Notes: generated by a model not told the origin, from the letters alone. A stretch of DNA of 64,000 bases from Cristatella mucedo (GCA_009760855.2 WPIO01000006.1:4351001-4415000); one strand, 5' to 3'; shown: positions 44,301 through 57,464, counted from the stretch's first letter. A program made the numbers and translations.

Positions 44301-44774
44301 TAGATGTTGGGGCCTTACTGTGGAAAATTATGTATGAACGGCTACTTTTTTTCCACGTCTTCACGTTGTATGCCTCCTTCCACTGATGTCATCCTTTGAC
44401 CTTTTCGGAATGCGTGATCGGATGGAGTTTTTGATTCGCGTCAGCCATTAGGTAGGAGGGCCCTTAGGGCGGCTCGCCTCCTCTTCTTTCTTGCTTGGGA
44501 AAGGGCAGTTTACTCACTCGAAAAAATGGCTGTCGCCGGACACCGGATGCAGCACTCGTGCAGCTCCGTGCACAGTGGTTCCGACCGAAGAGTGCCCCAG
44601 CTCGCTAGTGCAGCTTCTACTAGGGCGCTAACTTTCGGGCCAAACCGTCGAACTGCTGCCTCGCTTCTTGCTGCTTCCTCCGTTCGTTGCTCGACGAATT
44701 CTTCCCGAGCTCTTTGTCGATAGTAGGAATTTTTGGAGGCGCCGCTATCGACATGCTTGCTCGTCGTTCCTTGC

Positions 44775-45125
44775 TAGCCCCGTGCAGGCTAAGCATCATG
44801 CCGCCCGCATTTCGGAATCTAACTGTTTACCTATACCTCGTACAAACCTCGAATCCTTCGGAGAAAGTGCCTGTAGTTCATATGCTCCCACAACCAGGAA
44901 CTCACTCGGCTTGCGTCACGACATCCCTGACTTTTCCACATTTGAAAACAAGCAGCAAACATCTATTTATCATAGCATTTAGTGGGTCCGTGTGATTCGT
45001 CTTTGTTTTGCTTATGCGTGCTGGCACTGCACGCTGCCACTTACCATACTTAGATGCTAACCCTGTGCATATCACCCCTAACCGTAAAATTTGTAATTAT
45101 ACCCCATAACGCTCACTGTGCGTAA
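44775..45125 (+). mobile_element. LINE family A 3' end fragment
   Basis: Frames give SESNCLPIPRTNLESFGESA and SSYAP, the conserved C-terminal block of family A ORF2, followed by the decayed tail. Confidence 0.75.
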
Positions 45126-45159
45126 TGTCATTTTCGCGTTCAATCTTGGGCAATGCATA

Positions 45160-45665
45160 ATAATAATGTACTTGATAAAGCTCCCTCAGAGAACTTAATC
45201 TCTTTCTAGGCGCTTTACATTTGCTGCAAAGGGAAAGGCAATTGAATGGTAAGTAAAATCGTGCTTGAAAAACAAAAAATGAATAACATGGTTAGGGGTG
45301 ACATGCACAGGGTTAGCATGCAAATGTGGTTAGTGGCAGCATGCACAGTGTCAGCACGAATAAGTACGTGAAGGACGAATCGCAGGGACCCACTAAATGC
45401 TGTCATAAATAGGTGTGCTTTTAAGTTCCTTTTAAATGTGGTCGGGTCAGGGGATGTTCTGACGCAGGTCGGGAGTGAGTTCCAGGCTTTGAGAGCATAC
45501 GAACTAAATGCACGGTCTCCAAAGGATTTAAGGTTTGTACGAGGTATTTCTAGACTGTTGGATTCCGAAAAGCAGGTGGTACGATGCTTGGCCTGATGGG
45601 GGAGTATGTTGGAGAGATAGGCTGGAGCCATGGAATGAAGGGACCACAAAGTGAGCGACAAAATG
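45160..45665 (-). mobile_element. LINE family A 3' end, fairly intact
   Basis: A minus frame of 148 codons reads HSMAPAYLSNILPHQAKHRT, SYALKAWNSLPTCVRTSPDP and so on, the end of ORF2. The tail ends in an AATAATAA run at 45160. Faces the copy at 44775, making an inverted pair. Confidence 0.85.
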
Positions 45666-45669
45666 CATC

Positions 45670-47534
45670 ATCAGAATGCATGACAATCGAATGCAATTGC
45701 CCGAGATAAAAAACAATCTATGATGTTCTGTTACAATTACAAACAAAGCTGGTGGGAGAAGATCCAATTTTTCTTACCTGTTACAGTGTGCTGTATTAAA
45801 TGTGCAACAGCATCCTTTCAAGCAATCGCGAACGTACGTTCGAGAGTAATGCACGGCATTCGATGGCAACGGCCTGGGGAAATACGGAAGTCCTGGGGAA
45901 ATACGGAAGATCATGGTCCATTAAAAATGGACTGGACGCTGCTAGGTGCCGCTTCCATTTAGATTTCTCTTTGCCTTTTGTCTTACATGTTTTTGGTGCA
46001 CCTAGAGAATGCCATTGGTAATGCTAGCTCTCGGTCGCTGCATTGCAATAAACGGGAAGCTTTGCCCATGCCAATGCAGCAATCTTCTGCAATTCGTCGC
46101 AAATAGACTGCACGTAGGCTGGGCAAAGCTAAAGTACACAGCGAGTAGTACAATAATGTAAGCACACAAACCCAATTCACATGGAGGGAACAAATTCTGG
46201 AAGAACAGGTAGGCAAGCGCCGGCAGGGGGAATCCTGATTTTCAGGGAGTAGTGAGTTCCAGGCTTTCGGTGCATGCACAAAGTAGGCATGCCCTATAAA
46301 GGATTTGAGGTTCATTAGAGATACCTGTAAAGGACCTGAGAGTAGTGGTCGGTACAGAGTGAAGCCCAATTACAAAGAATTTCTGGCAGCTGGGCCAGAA
46401 CGAGAGAATTGTGGGACCTAAAAGTGAGTGGACAGAACCTTGAAGTCGATTTGCAGCCTGATGAATGTAGGTCAGTGAGAAGCCACGTAATCTTGCACTT
46501 GCAACGATCTCAAAAGACAAGGTTATCAGCAGAGTTTTGCAATAGTAGTAAGAATTTGATCAAGGTGGGAAGACAAACTAGTAGTGAGGTACAGAAGTTT
46601 AGGTGGAATGTCACAATACATACACCCACATGGCTGCGGTATGATTACCTAAGCAATGTCGATTTTGTCATGTTGCGTAACTGAAAATAGGCAACCTTAA
46701 CTGAAGAGCTGATAAGCTCATCCAGTGAGAGATCATTTTATGGCAGGAACTAAATGGATGGAGCTAGAATGAGATCCGCATCTGGTGGGGTTTGCGAAAG
46801 TTTGTGAGAATGGACGTTGGCAGCATGCAATCCTTTAGAATAAACCATTGCGAGAGTGACCTTTGTTGTGAGAGGGCCCGTGCACATGAACGAGAGAAAA
46901 TGTGAACATCGACTTGAAGCTTCGGCAAATGGAATGTCAGGTGGGTTATTAAAATGAATGTGAAAATCAGTAATTATGAGAATAGGATGATTTATCGAAC
47001 ACGGCATCGACATCGAGATCGAAAAAATCACAAAAATTGACTTATTACCTGGAGGGACAATAGATAACCGCCTTCATTGGAAGTTTGCTATCTAAATGGG
47101 CTGAGTATAAGAGATGCGGAATGCTGCTTAGGGGGGGGGGGACCGTAAACAGCTTGATATTGAGCGACGACTCAGTGACTTGGGCTACGCCACCACCGGG
47201 TTTTATTGATCGTTGGGTAGGATCTAGGTATGACACCAGTAGGATATGCATCAGGCACTTCTAACATTTAACATTTGTTCGTCTACAGACGACTGCGAAA
47301 TGTTCCCTAGCTCTGATGTCATCACAGCCATACCGTGCAGCACCGTCTTGTCAGCATGTCAACAGCTAACGCTCATATGGCTCTTAACGGCATTATTGAC
47401 AGGCCAGGCGATAGCCGCCATCGTCAACACACTTCACCCCTCACGTACGAGCCAGCAGCTTGTCAGGTATCACTTTTCATACGCTCACAGAACTAAGCAT
47501 GTGTTGGATGTATGACTACGACGCTGGGGGCAAA
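45670..47534. other. Intergenic, mostly unassigned
   Basis: Contains the LINE fragment at 46200-46520 and a G10 run at about 47132. No gene recognised. Confidence 0.45.
46200..46520 (-). mobile_element. LINE fragment related to 33085-33745
   Basis: The minus frame contains FFVIGLHSVPTTTLRSFT, matching the plus frame near 33385 (FLIGTHVVPTTPLT). No intact ORF. Confidence 0.55.
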
Positions 47535-49190
47535 AGGTGCAGTTACTACAGTGCAGGCCTGAGGAGAAAAGTAGCCGTTGGTAGAATGGGCGATTGCAGA
47601 CGACACCTGTTCAAGTTGTAGTTTCAGCAAACTGGAGCATGGAGGTCTCTACTGTAGACCAATATGAAACTTTGCAGATGCACAATTATAGATTCAAAGG
47701 TTTCTTGAGCAATGTATTAAGAGCGCTCGGCAGACAGTCGCAGTGGGATTCCTTCACGGTGGACCAAGGAGCAGCTGGTCAGCGTTAGGAAGGGAACATA
47801 AGATTGCTCCTAGCAAACATTTATATCCTTCTCAAAGACAGATGCCACGAAGAAAGTCGACTAGAAAGATTTCCTTGGTTGTATCCAAATTCTGACCTAC
47901 AGCAGCCAAAGTACAGAGTGGGCGAATGTATAATTAGTAAGTGAAAGGAAACAGAATAAGATGAGGAGAGCAATTTCACTTTGGATTCAAAAAGCGAGCC
48001 CAGTCACCAAAAACCAATGGGACAAGCGGACGTCTCAAGCATTTCTGTTCAAATTTATCAGGTTAAGATTCCGACAGCAGCCAGGAAAATGCACTAAGAG
48101 TTGGCTCACGCTCTGGAAATAGGAGCATGCCAAACATGGCAGCTATCAGTGAATGAATGCTGCCCATCGGCGGCCGGCGCCCGCTCGAATTGGACGTTAG
48201 CCTTAATGTTCCACCATCTTACTAGTTAGTGTTGATTGACTGACATTTTTGGCACGAAACACGGCGTTTACCACGAATTACCTCAAAGTATAACCAAACT
48301 TCTAGAGTAAGCGACACAATTCTGGCCTAAAAATAAGAAATCTTGCCATAATGAGCTTTCATTAAATAAAGCTCTACTCTCTACAGATGGGCACGTGCAA
48401 AGCTTTTGGTGCACTACGCGCCTGCAAAGCATCACTCTAGTAGCAAGGCATATGGCTAGCACACTGAAAATCGTATAGGTGGTCGCCTCGCGATGCTGCT
48501 TCTTGGCTGCAAGCTGCTGCTTCCGATACGCCATCAACATGATCGGCCGCTTTCGACGTCGAGATCGTTCGGCCTCTGAAGTTCCAGAAGAACTAATAGC
48601 CGTGTCTCTGCAAGGGGCAGCATCCAAAAGTTAGGCTCGATCGTCATGTCGCTGGCATGTCGACCATAGCCAGCAAGAGGCTTATCAGATCACACATTTG
48701 TAAGCTAAAGGAACCACTGTCACAATCTGACCAAGTGTTTCCCTTGAAAGGTTCTGAAAAGAGTGCACGGTGCGAGCTACAAGGTGACCACAAAATTGCA
48801 AGATAGATCTGCACTGGGTGATAAAGCGAAAACACCCCATACAAATTATTACCCTAGCTTAGGATAATGATAAGTAATTTGATGGCTAAAACAGCCACAA
48901 ATATATCAAAATGTTGTTGCCACCAATGCAATCTTGGGATAGACATAAATCTTCTCGTGTGTCTAAGGAGTATCTCCGAGAATCGTTCAGATAACCGACA
49001 GGTGAAAGAGCAACACAGGTCAGCACACAAAGAGGGCATTTCATATCGTAGATTGTCCGATTTCTTATAAAAAACTATTTAATCACATCAACACAAACCG
49101 GGCTACTTTTAGAGCATGAATCTGGCAAATAGAGCATACAGTTTTGACGGTTTTTATCTCAGAAGAAAGTCGGCTTGAAGCTTACAGCGA
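47535..49190 (-). pseudogene. Inverted partial duplicate of CDT1 exon 5 with flanking introns
   Basis: Read on the minus strand, this stretch is collinear with 30005-31635 on the plus strand, intron sequence included, so it is a DNA duplication and not a retrocopy. The exon equivalent lies at about 48770-48490. It is broken: one T is lost in the AACCTTTTC start, two bases are gained where TIEPNLD should be, and a 15-nt gap removes the codons for about NLIDI. The splice-acceptor-like cttttcag survives. Divergence looks like 20-30 percent by eye. Confidence 0.82.
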
Positions 49191-49589
49191 GAATGTATGT
49201 ACGAACGACATGGACTGAGAAATACTAGGTATCGCCTGTGTTGGAGCATTAACTAATGGAGTAATTGCTAAATTGTGTATGCAAAACTTATTAACTCAAG
49301 TGGAATCTGCGGGCATTCTTATAACAATTAGATGTTTGGTGCTTAAATTCATTTCTAAAATAGCCCTTTTGGTAGATGAATAACTGCCACATTGGCTATA
49401 GCAGCCGCCGAGGTTTAGCTGAGAGAATCAAATAGAGGATCTTGAGAGCAGTATAAATGGTTTAAGCAAAAAAAGCGCCAACGAATTGAGCCACTAACAG
49501 TTGATTTCGCGGCGTCAAAATCACAGGCGTCAACATCACAGGAAAAGAATGGCACGAGTTCCTATTTAGTATTTTTGTCAGTGTTTCAA

Positions 49590-50150
49590 AGGTCTTTGAA
49601 AAAAGAGACCTCACTGGCAGCAAACTTTCTCAAATTAAACGATGACAAACATACTAATTATGGGCAAAGATAGAGCTACTCGGAAAGTAAAAAAGATTAA
49701 CTCTTTCGACTATGCGATTATAATGTCACTTGCAGCCTCTGGAGGACCTAGTTGTCTCGATGTTCTCTCTTAAAAAACGACCTTTCACTGGATGAGCCCA
49801 GGCAGACCAAGTCCGGCGACTTTCAACAAGGCTGAATTGCAAGAATTTGGGCTCGCTTAGAAAAAGAACATGATAGACAAGCTGGTCCCTGTATTCGCTA
49901 CAGCTGGACTCGTCCACCTGCCGTAACTCATAATCTATTGTCTTTGCTCACCGTGTAATAGAACCCTCCGCGCCGGTAAAAAACTCTGCCACACAGTTAT
50001 AGCAAAATGATCTGCTTACAATATGCCTGCTGCATGCGGCTGTTACCACCAAACATGTGGTAATGGTTTATATGCGAGCGTCTGTAAAGTGTCAAAAGAG
50101 CAATTCAGTTTTCTGAGAGTGCTATAAAAATGTATATTACTGTTATCACA
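49590..50150 (+). mobile_element. LINE family A fragment, decayed
   Basis: Has aaattaaacgatgacaaac..ctaattatgggcaaag, equivalent to KLNDDKTNLLVMGK, and ends with ttttctgagagtgctataaa, the 3' tail. Confidence 0.6.
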
Positions 50151-50254
50151 AGTTACACCACTGCTCACTAATCTTCAGTGGCTGCTCATTAAGTAGCCTT
50201 TCGCATCCAGGACTCAGGTCCTCGATTCTCTTGCGTCGGCAAAATAATAGAAAT

Positions 50255-51240
50255 AACAATATTTCATTTAATATAACGCCCTTAGAGAACTCAATCTCTG
50301 TCTAGACACTCTGCATTTGCCGCAAAGGAAGCAACAGCGAATGGCTAGTGGTAGCATGCTCAATAAACAACAAGAATAACATAGTTACGGTTGAAATACA
50401 CATAGTCAGCATGCAAGTATGGTTAGTGCCAGCATGCACAGCGGCAGCACTCATAAGCACATTAAGATCGAATCGCAGGGACTCATTAGAAACTATGATA
50501 AAGAGATGCGTTTTTAGCTCCTTTTTAAATGGGGCCAAGTCAGGAGAAGTCGTAACGCAAGTCGGGAGTGAGTTCCAGGCTTTTGAAGCATATGAACTCA
50601 AGGCACGGTCCCCAAAGGATTTAAGGCTAGTATGACGTATAGCTTAGCGATTCGAGTCAGAAAAGCAGATCATAAGATGCCTAGCCTGGTGGGGAGTAGA
50701 TCTAATAGGTTGGCTGGAGCCGACGTATGAAGGAACCTAAAAGTGAGTGACGATATCTTGAAGTCGATGCGTTGCTTGACTGGGAGCCACTGCAGGTCGG
50801 CGAGAAGTGGTGTGATGCGGCAACTGTGACGCTCACGACAGACTAGCTGCAGAGTTTCGCACCAGCTGTAACACCGGAGTGCACAGGCTGGTAGACCAGC
50901 AAGAAGTGAGTTTCAGAAGTCAAGACGATATGTGACAAATGCATGGACCAATTTAGATGCCGTATCCCTGTATAAATAAGCCCGAATAGTAGTAATATTA
51001 TGTAATTGAAAGTAGGCATAGTTGACTGTGGAACTAATGTGGTCGTCTAAAGAAAGATCACTTTGGAACAGGATGCCTAGATTTAATGCAGATTCATCAG
51101 GCGATATGCTGGCAAAGTTGATTGTGAGCTTGAACCTTTCAAGTATCCGAATCAATCTTGGTTTGCCGACGACCAGTAAATTGGTTTAACCAACATTCTG
51201 TTTAACAAAATTTGCTGCCATCCACGTATGGACGTTATTA
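50255..51240 (-). mobile_element. LINE family A 3' part
   Basis: Minus frames: ILFQSDLSLDDHISSTVNYA, TASKLVHAFVTYRLDF, then SSYASKAWNSLPTCVTTSPD. Frame changes near 50910 and 50640 show decay. The tail at 50265 is AAT-rich. Confidence 0.82.
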
Positions 51241-51479
51241 ATACATGCAGCAAGGAAGTCGGGAAAATTGAAAGTGCTGGAGGGCTCGGTGGGATCAAAG
51301 CGAAGGTGCAACCATCTAAACTACAAAACAGCAATTTCGTACAATCCGTAAAATTGTGGTGGAAACTGCATCTAGCGACCAGCAACTGTTTACCTTACTT
51401 TAATAGATTCTCTCGAGTGTTGGCATGCGAACTGAGTTGGCCAGGTATGACCTTGATCTCAGACAAGCATACTGAAGCA

Positions 51480-52050
51480 ATTATAAAAATAATGATAATG
51501 TTTTTGTTATAGCGCTGTCGGAGAAATCAATCTCTTTCTGGGCACTTTACAGTTGCAGCAAACTAAGGATGGTCGAATGGTTAGTGGTAACACGCTTAAT
51601 GAAAACAAGCATACAATGGTTAGAGGTGACACCCACAGCGTCGACATGCAAATATGGTTAGTGAGAGCATGAACAGTGTGAGCACGCGTAAGCATGTAAA
51701 GGACGAATCACTTGGACCAACTCAATGCTGTGGCGAATAGCTGCCTTTAGCTTCCTTTTAAATTTGGTCAAGTCAGGGACGTCGTATAGCCAGTCGGAAG
51801 TGAGTTCCAGGCTTTGGAAGCGTACGAACTAAAGGCAAGGTCGCTAAAAGATATGAGGTTCGTACGAAGTACATGTAAATGATCAGATTCCAAAAAGTGG
51901 GTGGCGCGATGCTGAGCGTGGCGATAGAGTAGATCTGATAGGTAGGCTGGAGCCAAAGAATGAAGGGACCTAAAAGTAATTGACAAATCCTTGAAGTCTT
52001 TGCGTTGTTTGACTGGGAGCCAGTGCGGCGAGAAGTGGTGTGATGTGTCA
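51480..52050 (-). mobile_element. LINE family A 3' part
   Basis: The minus frame contains LHSLAPAYLSDLLYRHAQHR and FSDLAFSSYASKAWNSLPTG, the ORF2 C-terminal block, then the tail ending near 51490. Confidence 0.8.
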
Positions 52051-52309
52051 ACTGTGCTATGTCGCCCATTCCTCGCAAATTTTGATTTTGGTTCAAAGCG
52101 TGCTTCAGGTGCGAACGTGCCGTCAGCCCTATGCCTCGCAGGAAAACAAAAGAATTTCAAAAATATTCCCACCATGACCACATACACAATGTTTATTTGA
52201 CGCACTATCGATTATGTGTTTATTTTTTAGGAATAATGAATTTGGAAACATTTTTATAATCAAGGAGATAATATAAATTGAAACTTATTACCCAGTGAAA
52301 TCAACATTA

Positions 52310-52610
52310 TCTTTTTGGGTGGTTAATTCAGCTACGTTCTTTATGAATTCGTCCTTAACTTTAGATTCGATTGATAAGTCTTTAACTTTAGATTCGATTG
52401 ATAAGTCTTGAAATAATCTTAAATAATGATGGATGGGCAGTGAGTCTTCACTTTTTGGAGACCCTTTTGCACGTTCGCTTAGTATTTATTACTTCATTTG
52501 CTAATAACATCATCCGTAAACGAAAAGGTGCGCTGGCGGAGATAGACTTTTCTTTAAATCAGAGATACAAACTCATCTAGGGCGATGGCACGCCTTGGTG
52601 TAGCGTTCTA
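52310..52610. repeat. Dispersed repeat C, copy 2
   Basis: Partner of 20830-21126. Contains a tandem doubling of about 27 bp (tctttaactttagattcgat tgataag) near 52350-52407 that the other copy lacks. Confidence 0.6.
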
Positions 52611-53170
52611 TTAGAGAGAAATAGTTGGTGTGAGGGTCAAATGAAAAAGTCGAGCACACGAGTTTGGCTTTTGGCACGTTTACGTTAGCCAGCAGACTTG
52701 ATCTCACGTAATAAAGAGAAAGTGAGAAGCATAGCTGAGTCAAGAGAACAGTTGAGGTAGTTAGTAGCATGGAAGCAGCAGCTCAGGACGCTAAAAAGGC
52801 AGCATGATAGTAGTTGTCATTGCGTAAGAATCTTAGAAGTAAGTTCCACAGTCTAAGACCTTTTAGAGCAAAAGCTTCAGTTGCCAAAGAGATTCAAGCG
52901 GAGTAATGGAACAGCTATATTGTTGTCCATAGAGGACCCAAGGGCACTAGGAGACTGAAACTGGTGCAGCAGTTCAGCTAGGTATGGAGGATCCAAGCCT
53001 TGGCGGGCCTTGTAGGGCAGCGTAAGAACCTTGCTCTGTATTCAATGATCAACCGGTAGCCATCCTAGCTCTTTTAGCAAACGAGACACGTGGTCAAACC
53101 TCTGAGATTTCCAAACTAGCCTTGCAGCCATATTAATAACCATGTCCACATCCTACCAAATGATCAATAA
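52590..53170 (-). mobile_element. LINE family B 3' part, decayed
   Basis: Shares agaagcatagctgagtca, aactggtgcagcagttcagc and the gatcaaccggtagcc block with 1840-2210. Coding frames are broken. Confidence 0.7.
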
Positions 53171-54530
53171 ATAAGTTTGGTAGTGTAGCTCAAGTCACTG
53201 GGCCCTTGTTTAATCCTCACCAAGCTGCTTACGTTCCCAACTAAGCAACCTTTCGTATCTCTTAAATCCAGTTCCTTCAGAAAGCGTGCGTGCAGCGATG
53301 GCGGTTATCTATTGCCAATTTTCAGGCAGCATGAGATGCGTTTTATGCGATATTTTGAGCCCTTATCGATTCCGTGTTCCCTTAACCATAAATTTCTCGT
53401 AATAAATTATTTAAGCATTCATTTTTATAACCCAACTGACATCCCATGTGCCAAAGCTTGACGCCGACTGGCACATTATCTCACGCTGCTCATATGCATG
53501 AGCTCTCTTACCATAAAGGTCGCTTCCTCTCTCTATTTCTCTATGGTAAATTCCACCACGATCATAAGTTCCACGTCCATTATCACTAGATTTTGGAAAT
53601 CCTAGATGCGAATTCCATTCACTCTGCGATGTCCTGATGTCTGTCTGTGTCCCCTACCGATGTGTGTATTACAAACATTTAAGACCATTGTTATTTATAA
53701 TGTCCAATAAAAAAAAATCACCTTCCGTAATCCGTCAGATCTGCTTGAATTGCCCTCACTTGTGGAATGCCGTTATACTACAATAGTGGATGTTCGGAAT
53801 GAGAAATCCATCCAAATAGCCACCATATTGGCAATCGTCCAAATTCTGTACGGTAAATTACTGACGTTAGACTAGGTAAGGAAAATAAGACCAAGCTTAA
53901 GAGCCGTACACAAAACGAAGGCTGACTGTCTATTGTACGGAGTGAGGACTATTTACGGTAGCACCAATCCAGGTTAGCTCACTCAGCCAAAGTCTAGTTT
54001 GTACACAACAAAGGTTCATTTACAGATGCAAAATAAGAAAATACAGATGCCTACCACCGACCATCTTGACCACTGCCTGATCAGCGCCTTGTCTGGCGAT
54101 CATGATGGCAATCATGACGATCATTTTTCCCAACTTTTTTGTCGGCAGGATTATATTATAATTAAGATTGGAGATTCCGTTTCCAAGGTAACATCTTGGC
54201 TGGACCTTCAACCTCTGTTCATAGTTCTATCTTTATGTACTTGATCACCAAGGTTGTGGTCTCAAGCGCCCGTGGCATGTGTGAAGCACCAAAATACAGA
54301 GCAGGCTCTTTTAAGACTATAGGCACATGAATTATATTGATGTCCACCTTAAATCCTGTCCTTTACTGGGGTTGTCTAAAAGTCCACCTCACACTGTAAG
54401 CCGGGCACTAGTCCTGTTGCCTCTGTGCCTACTTTTCACTTTTTTAAAATGCCTAGCTTTTCTATAAGCCATTAGTCTCCTGTCTTTTACCATACGTCGT
54501 TCAATAATTCCACTGTTCCACTCAATACAC
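53171..54530. other. Intergenic, no gene recognised
   Basis: AT-rich with short frames only. It leads into the SPIN copy at 54531. Confidence 0.5.
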
Positions 54531-54716
54531 TGGCCGTTCTCAACCTGTCGGTCGCGACACCTTTGGGGGTCGAACGATCTTTTCACAGGGGTCGCCTAAG
54601 AACATCGGAAAACTCGCATTTCCACATTTTGCACACACTAATTTTATGGTTGTGGATGACCACAACACGAGGAACTGTATTAAAGAATCGCAGCATTAGG
54701 AAGGTTGAGACCACTG
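54531..54716 (+). mobile_element. SPIN-type hAT MITE, copy 2
   Basis: Same plan as the copy at 2520: GTTCTCAACCTGTCGGTCGC near the left end, CTTTTCACAGGGGTCGCCTA inside, AAGGTTGAGACCACTG at the right end. Flanks CAATACAC and CATTACAC match at 7 of 8 positions. Non-autonomous, with no ORF. Confidence 0.87.
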
Positions 54717-55479
54717 CATTACACAGCTAAAACTAGACCGGGATGACTTGAACATTTCCGTCCTGTCTCTAGATGGCCTTTGCTGTCAAAAACATTGAAA
54801 CGAGTAGTGCAAACTAGCTGGCCTATTCTATCAAAACGTATAAGCGAATAAACGTAGCAATTAAGTTCCATCCTTATTTTTAACTAAACTTCACTTAGTC
54901 AGCGCTGCTGCAATTGCATAATGACCTCCGAAATGCCGACTTTATGTAGTTTATATTCGAGCTCTCTCGGATGTCTTGGCAGCATTTTATGCTATTGATT
55001 AATAAGTCATCCTTGAGAATTTATTAAGTCATTGTGAAGTCACTGCCAATACACGGCCATTTTTTAGGTCTCAGTTGGATATTTCAGAGCATGAATGTTA
55101 ATAGCCAACAACTGAGCCTTTAAAGTATTAGGTACTCTAAGAGTCTGCTGTAGGTCCACTTAATATTCACCTTAGCGTCCTTGTAATCGCTAAAGCAGAA
55201 TCTAAGCTTTCATTTTGTGCAATTAAAACCAGCTATACCTGTGCTCTGAACCCTTACTAACTTCAAGCATCCCAAGATCTCGTAGTGTTCTTGCAGCTTG
55301 TATTCCTGAGATTCGCACTGAGATTCACTAGGTATTTTGTAATCGAACGGGATAAAAATATTTTCATAGTTTTCGACAAACATACTGTAACTCTGATTCA
55401 GGAACAGATAATTCTCAAAAAAGTCTCTGCCAGCACTTGCCCAGTGGCATTTGCACGGAGTCTTGCTATCATTCCTTAA

Positions 55480-56260
55480 AATGATCTTTTACTGCGTGAT
55501 CCTATCAGCTCCTCATTTAAGACTGCCCATTTTCAGCTACTAACAGTAAAACCAATTCTAGACTGTTTAGTTAAGGATAACAAAGCAATGTGAGTCTATG
55601 TATTGATGACATCCCGCCGAAACTTCTATAGCTTACTACTTGTAAAGTGCCTAGAAAGACATTGAGTTCTCTGACGGCACTTTATCAAGCGTATTATTAC
55701 TATTACTAATTGCATGTTCTACAGCCAGAAATGAAGTTCCTAATATTGCTGCCGAACTCTGTTGCTAACCTCGTCTGTTGAGATTGTTACAAGTGCAAAG
55801 TTATGTCTCTTCTTACTGACCAGCAGTAGCTCCCTAGCAAGGTGCCAATCGACTTCAAGGTTCTGTCCTCTCATTTTTATGTCCATCCACTCTCTCGTTC
55901 TGGTACAGAAATAAGAAATTCTTCCTAATCGGGCTTCACTTTGTAGCAACCGCACCTCTGACTTAAGTCATTTAGCCGTACCTCTAACGAACCTCAAATC
56001 CTGTATAGAGCATGCTTTAATTGTGCATGCTATAGAAGCCCGGAACTCACTACTGGCTGATACCTGAATTCTGCTCTGACGGCGTTTGCCTACCTGTTCT
56101 TATAGATTTTGTTTGCTCCATGTGTATTGGGCTTTGTGTGCGTACATGAGCTGATGTTGTGAGTTTTATAATTTATTAATTGACTCGCCTTCTTTCAAAA
56201 ATATTTTAAGTACATATAACTGTACTGAGTTGTCTTAATACGCTATATAATTGATTATTA
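55480..56260 (+). mobile_element. LINE family A tail followed by a related LINE fragment
   Basis: 55630-55700 carries gtgcctagaaagacattgag ttctctgacgg and a TTATTACTATTA run. 55740-56230 resembles 33200-33740. All frames broken. Confidence 0.6.
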
Positions 56261-56289
56261 CGATAATGACTATCCTTGCTGTTTACAAA

Positions 56290-56400
56290 GCATTATTTAT
56301 TTGTCCAGCTCACTAAGAGAAATTAATCTCTATCCAGGCGCTTTAATATGTGTTAGGGTTCAAACACACAACCTTGGTCATTAAAGGCAAGCACTCCTTT
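56290..56400 (-). mobile_element. SINE type II, reversed, truncated
   Basis: gctcactaagagaaattaat ctctatccaggcgcttta followed by a degraded tRNA-like part (gggttcaaacacacaacctt). Confidence 0.5.
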
Positions 56401-56639
56401 GAAAAACAGCAAAGCTATTATCCCGAGAAAGAAAAATCAATCAGACCATTCAACTGAAAACTGATTGGTGGGATCTTAAACTATTAGTTGATGTTGTGTC
56501 TTGCATGTACATGCTGCTTTCACACCCTGCCCATAAAGTTAATGTCTAAATCGGCACAGAATTGCTGTCCAAATGATCTCGATGTTGTTGTTTTTGTGGG
56601 CTAGGTACATGTTCATAAAGTGTATGTTTGGTTAAACGA

Positions 56640-57290
56640 TTAGACTGCTGCGTTCTTAACTTCCTTCACGGGATGAAGGCAGCAGAAATGCAAATTAATG
56701 CCAAAAGGAATGAACTTATCTGTAGAACTGTAATGTGATGTACTGCACCTATCTGCACCAGAAGCTTCACAGTGCCGCACAGAATAAGTAGATGTTTTGC
56801 TCGAGTTTTCTATAGCACAATAAAAGCCTGGGTGACTTGCAGTGTTCATACGGTAGCCAAAAGACTTCACCACACGAGTTTCAGGGAAAGAGAGAAGCAT
56901 AGCTGAGTCAAAATGGCAGTTGAGGAATTGAGTAGCATACAAGTGGCAGCTCAAGGTGGTAAGAAAGATTGTGGGCCAGTGGGCTGCAAAGGATGCCGGG
57001 CAGAGTGCACGATGAGAAATGTTGCAACTTAAGAGTTTTGGAAGCGAGTTCCGTAATTTAGGACGTGCTGAGAAAAAGCTTCTGTCGCCCACGTTCTTTG
57101 GTGAAAACAAATTAAACCGCGAATGTATTATCCGTTGAGGGCCTGAGGAGGCTGAACTAGTGCAGCAGGTCAGCCAGGAAATGGCGGAGCGGCGCCTTGT
57201 GGGTCAGTCTAAGAATGTTGCTTTATATCTGCTGCTCAACTGTGAGCTACCACAGCTACTTCAGCAAAGAAGAAGAGAGGTGAATGAGTT
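56640..57290 (-). mobile_element. LINE family B 3' part, decayed
   Basis: Minus frame GDRSFFSARPKLRNSLPKLL is the family's conserved pre-terminal block (A-P-K-L-W-N-S-L-P type). Sequence continues past 57200 through the part homologous to the RT thumb. Confidence 0.7.
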
Positions 57291-57464
57291 CGATTTTATT
57301 ATCCATTAACTTCGGAAGATCGACATGCATCCAGGATCATAAGTTACAAATTTACATTAGGAATTTCACGTTAATCCGTCATGCTTTGGCGAGTAATGGA
57401 ACTTGCAAGGTACAAAGCTACACGTTAACCTGCAAGCATGTACCATGGTGTAAACAATAAATAT

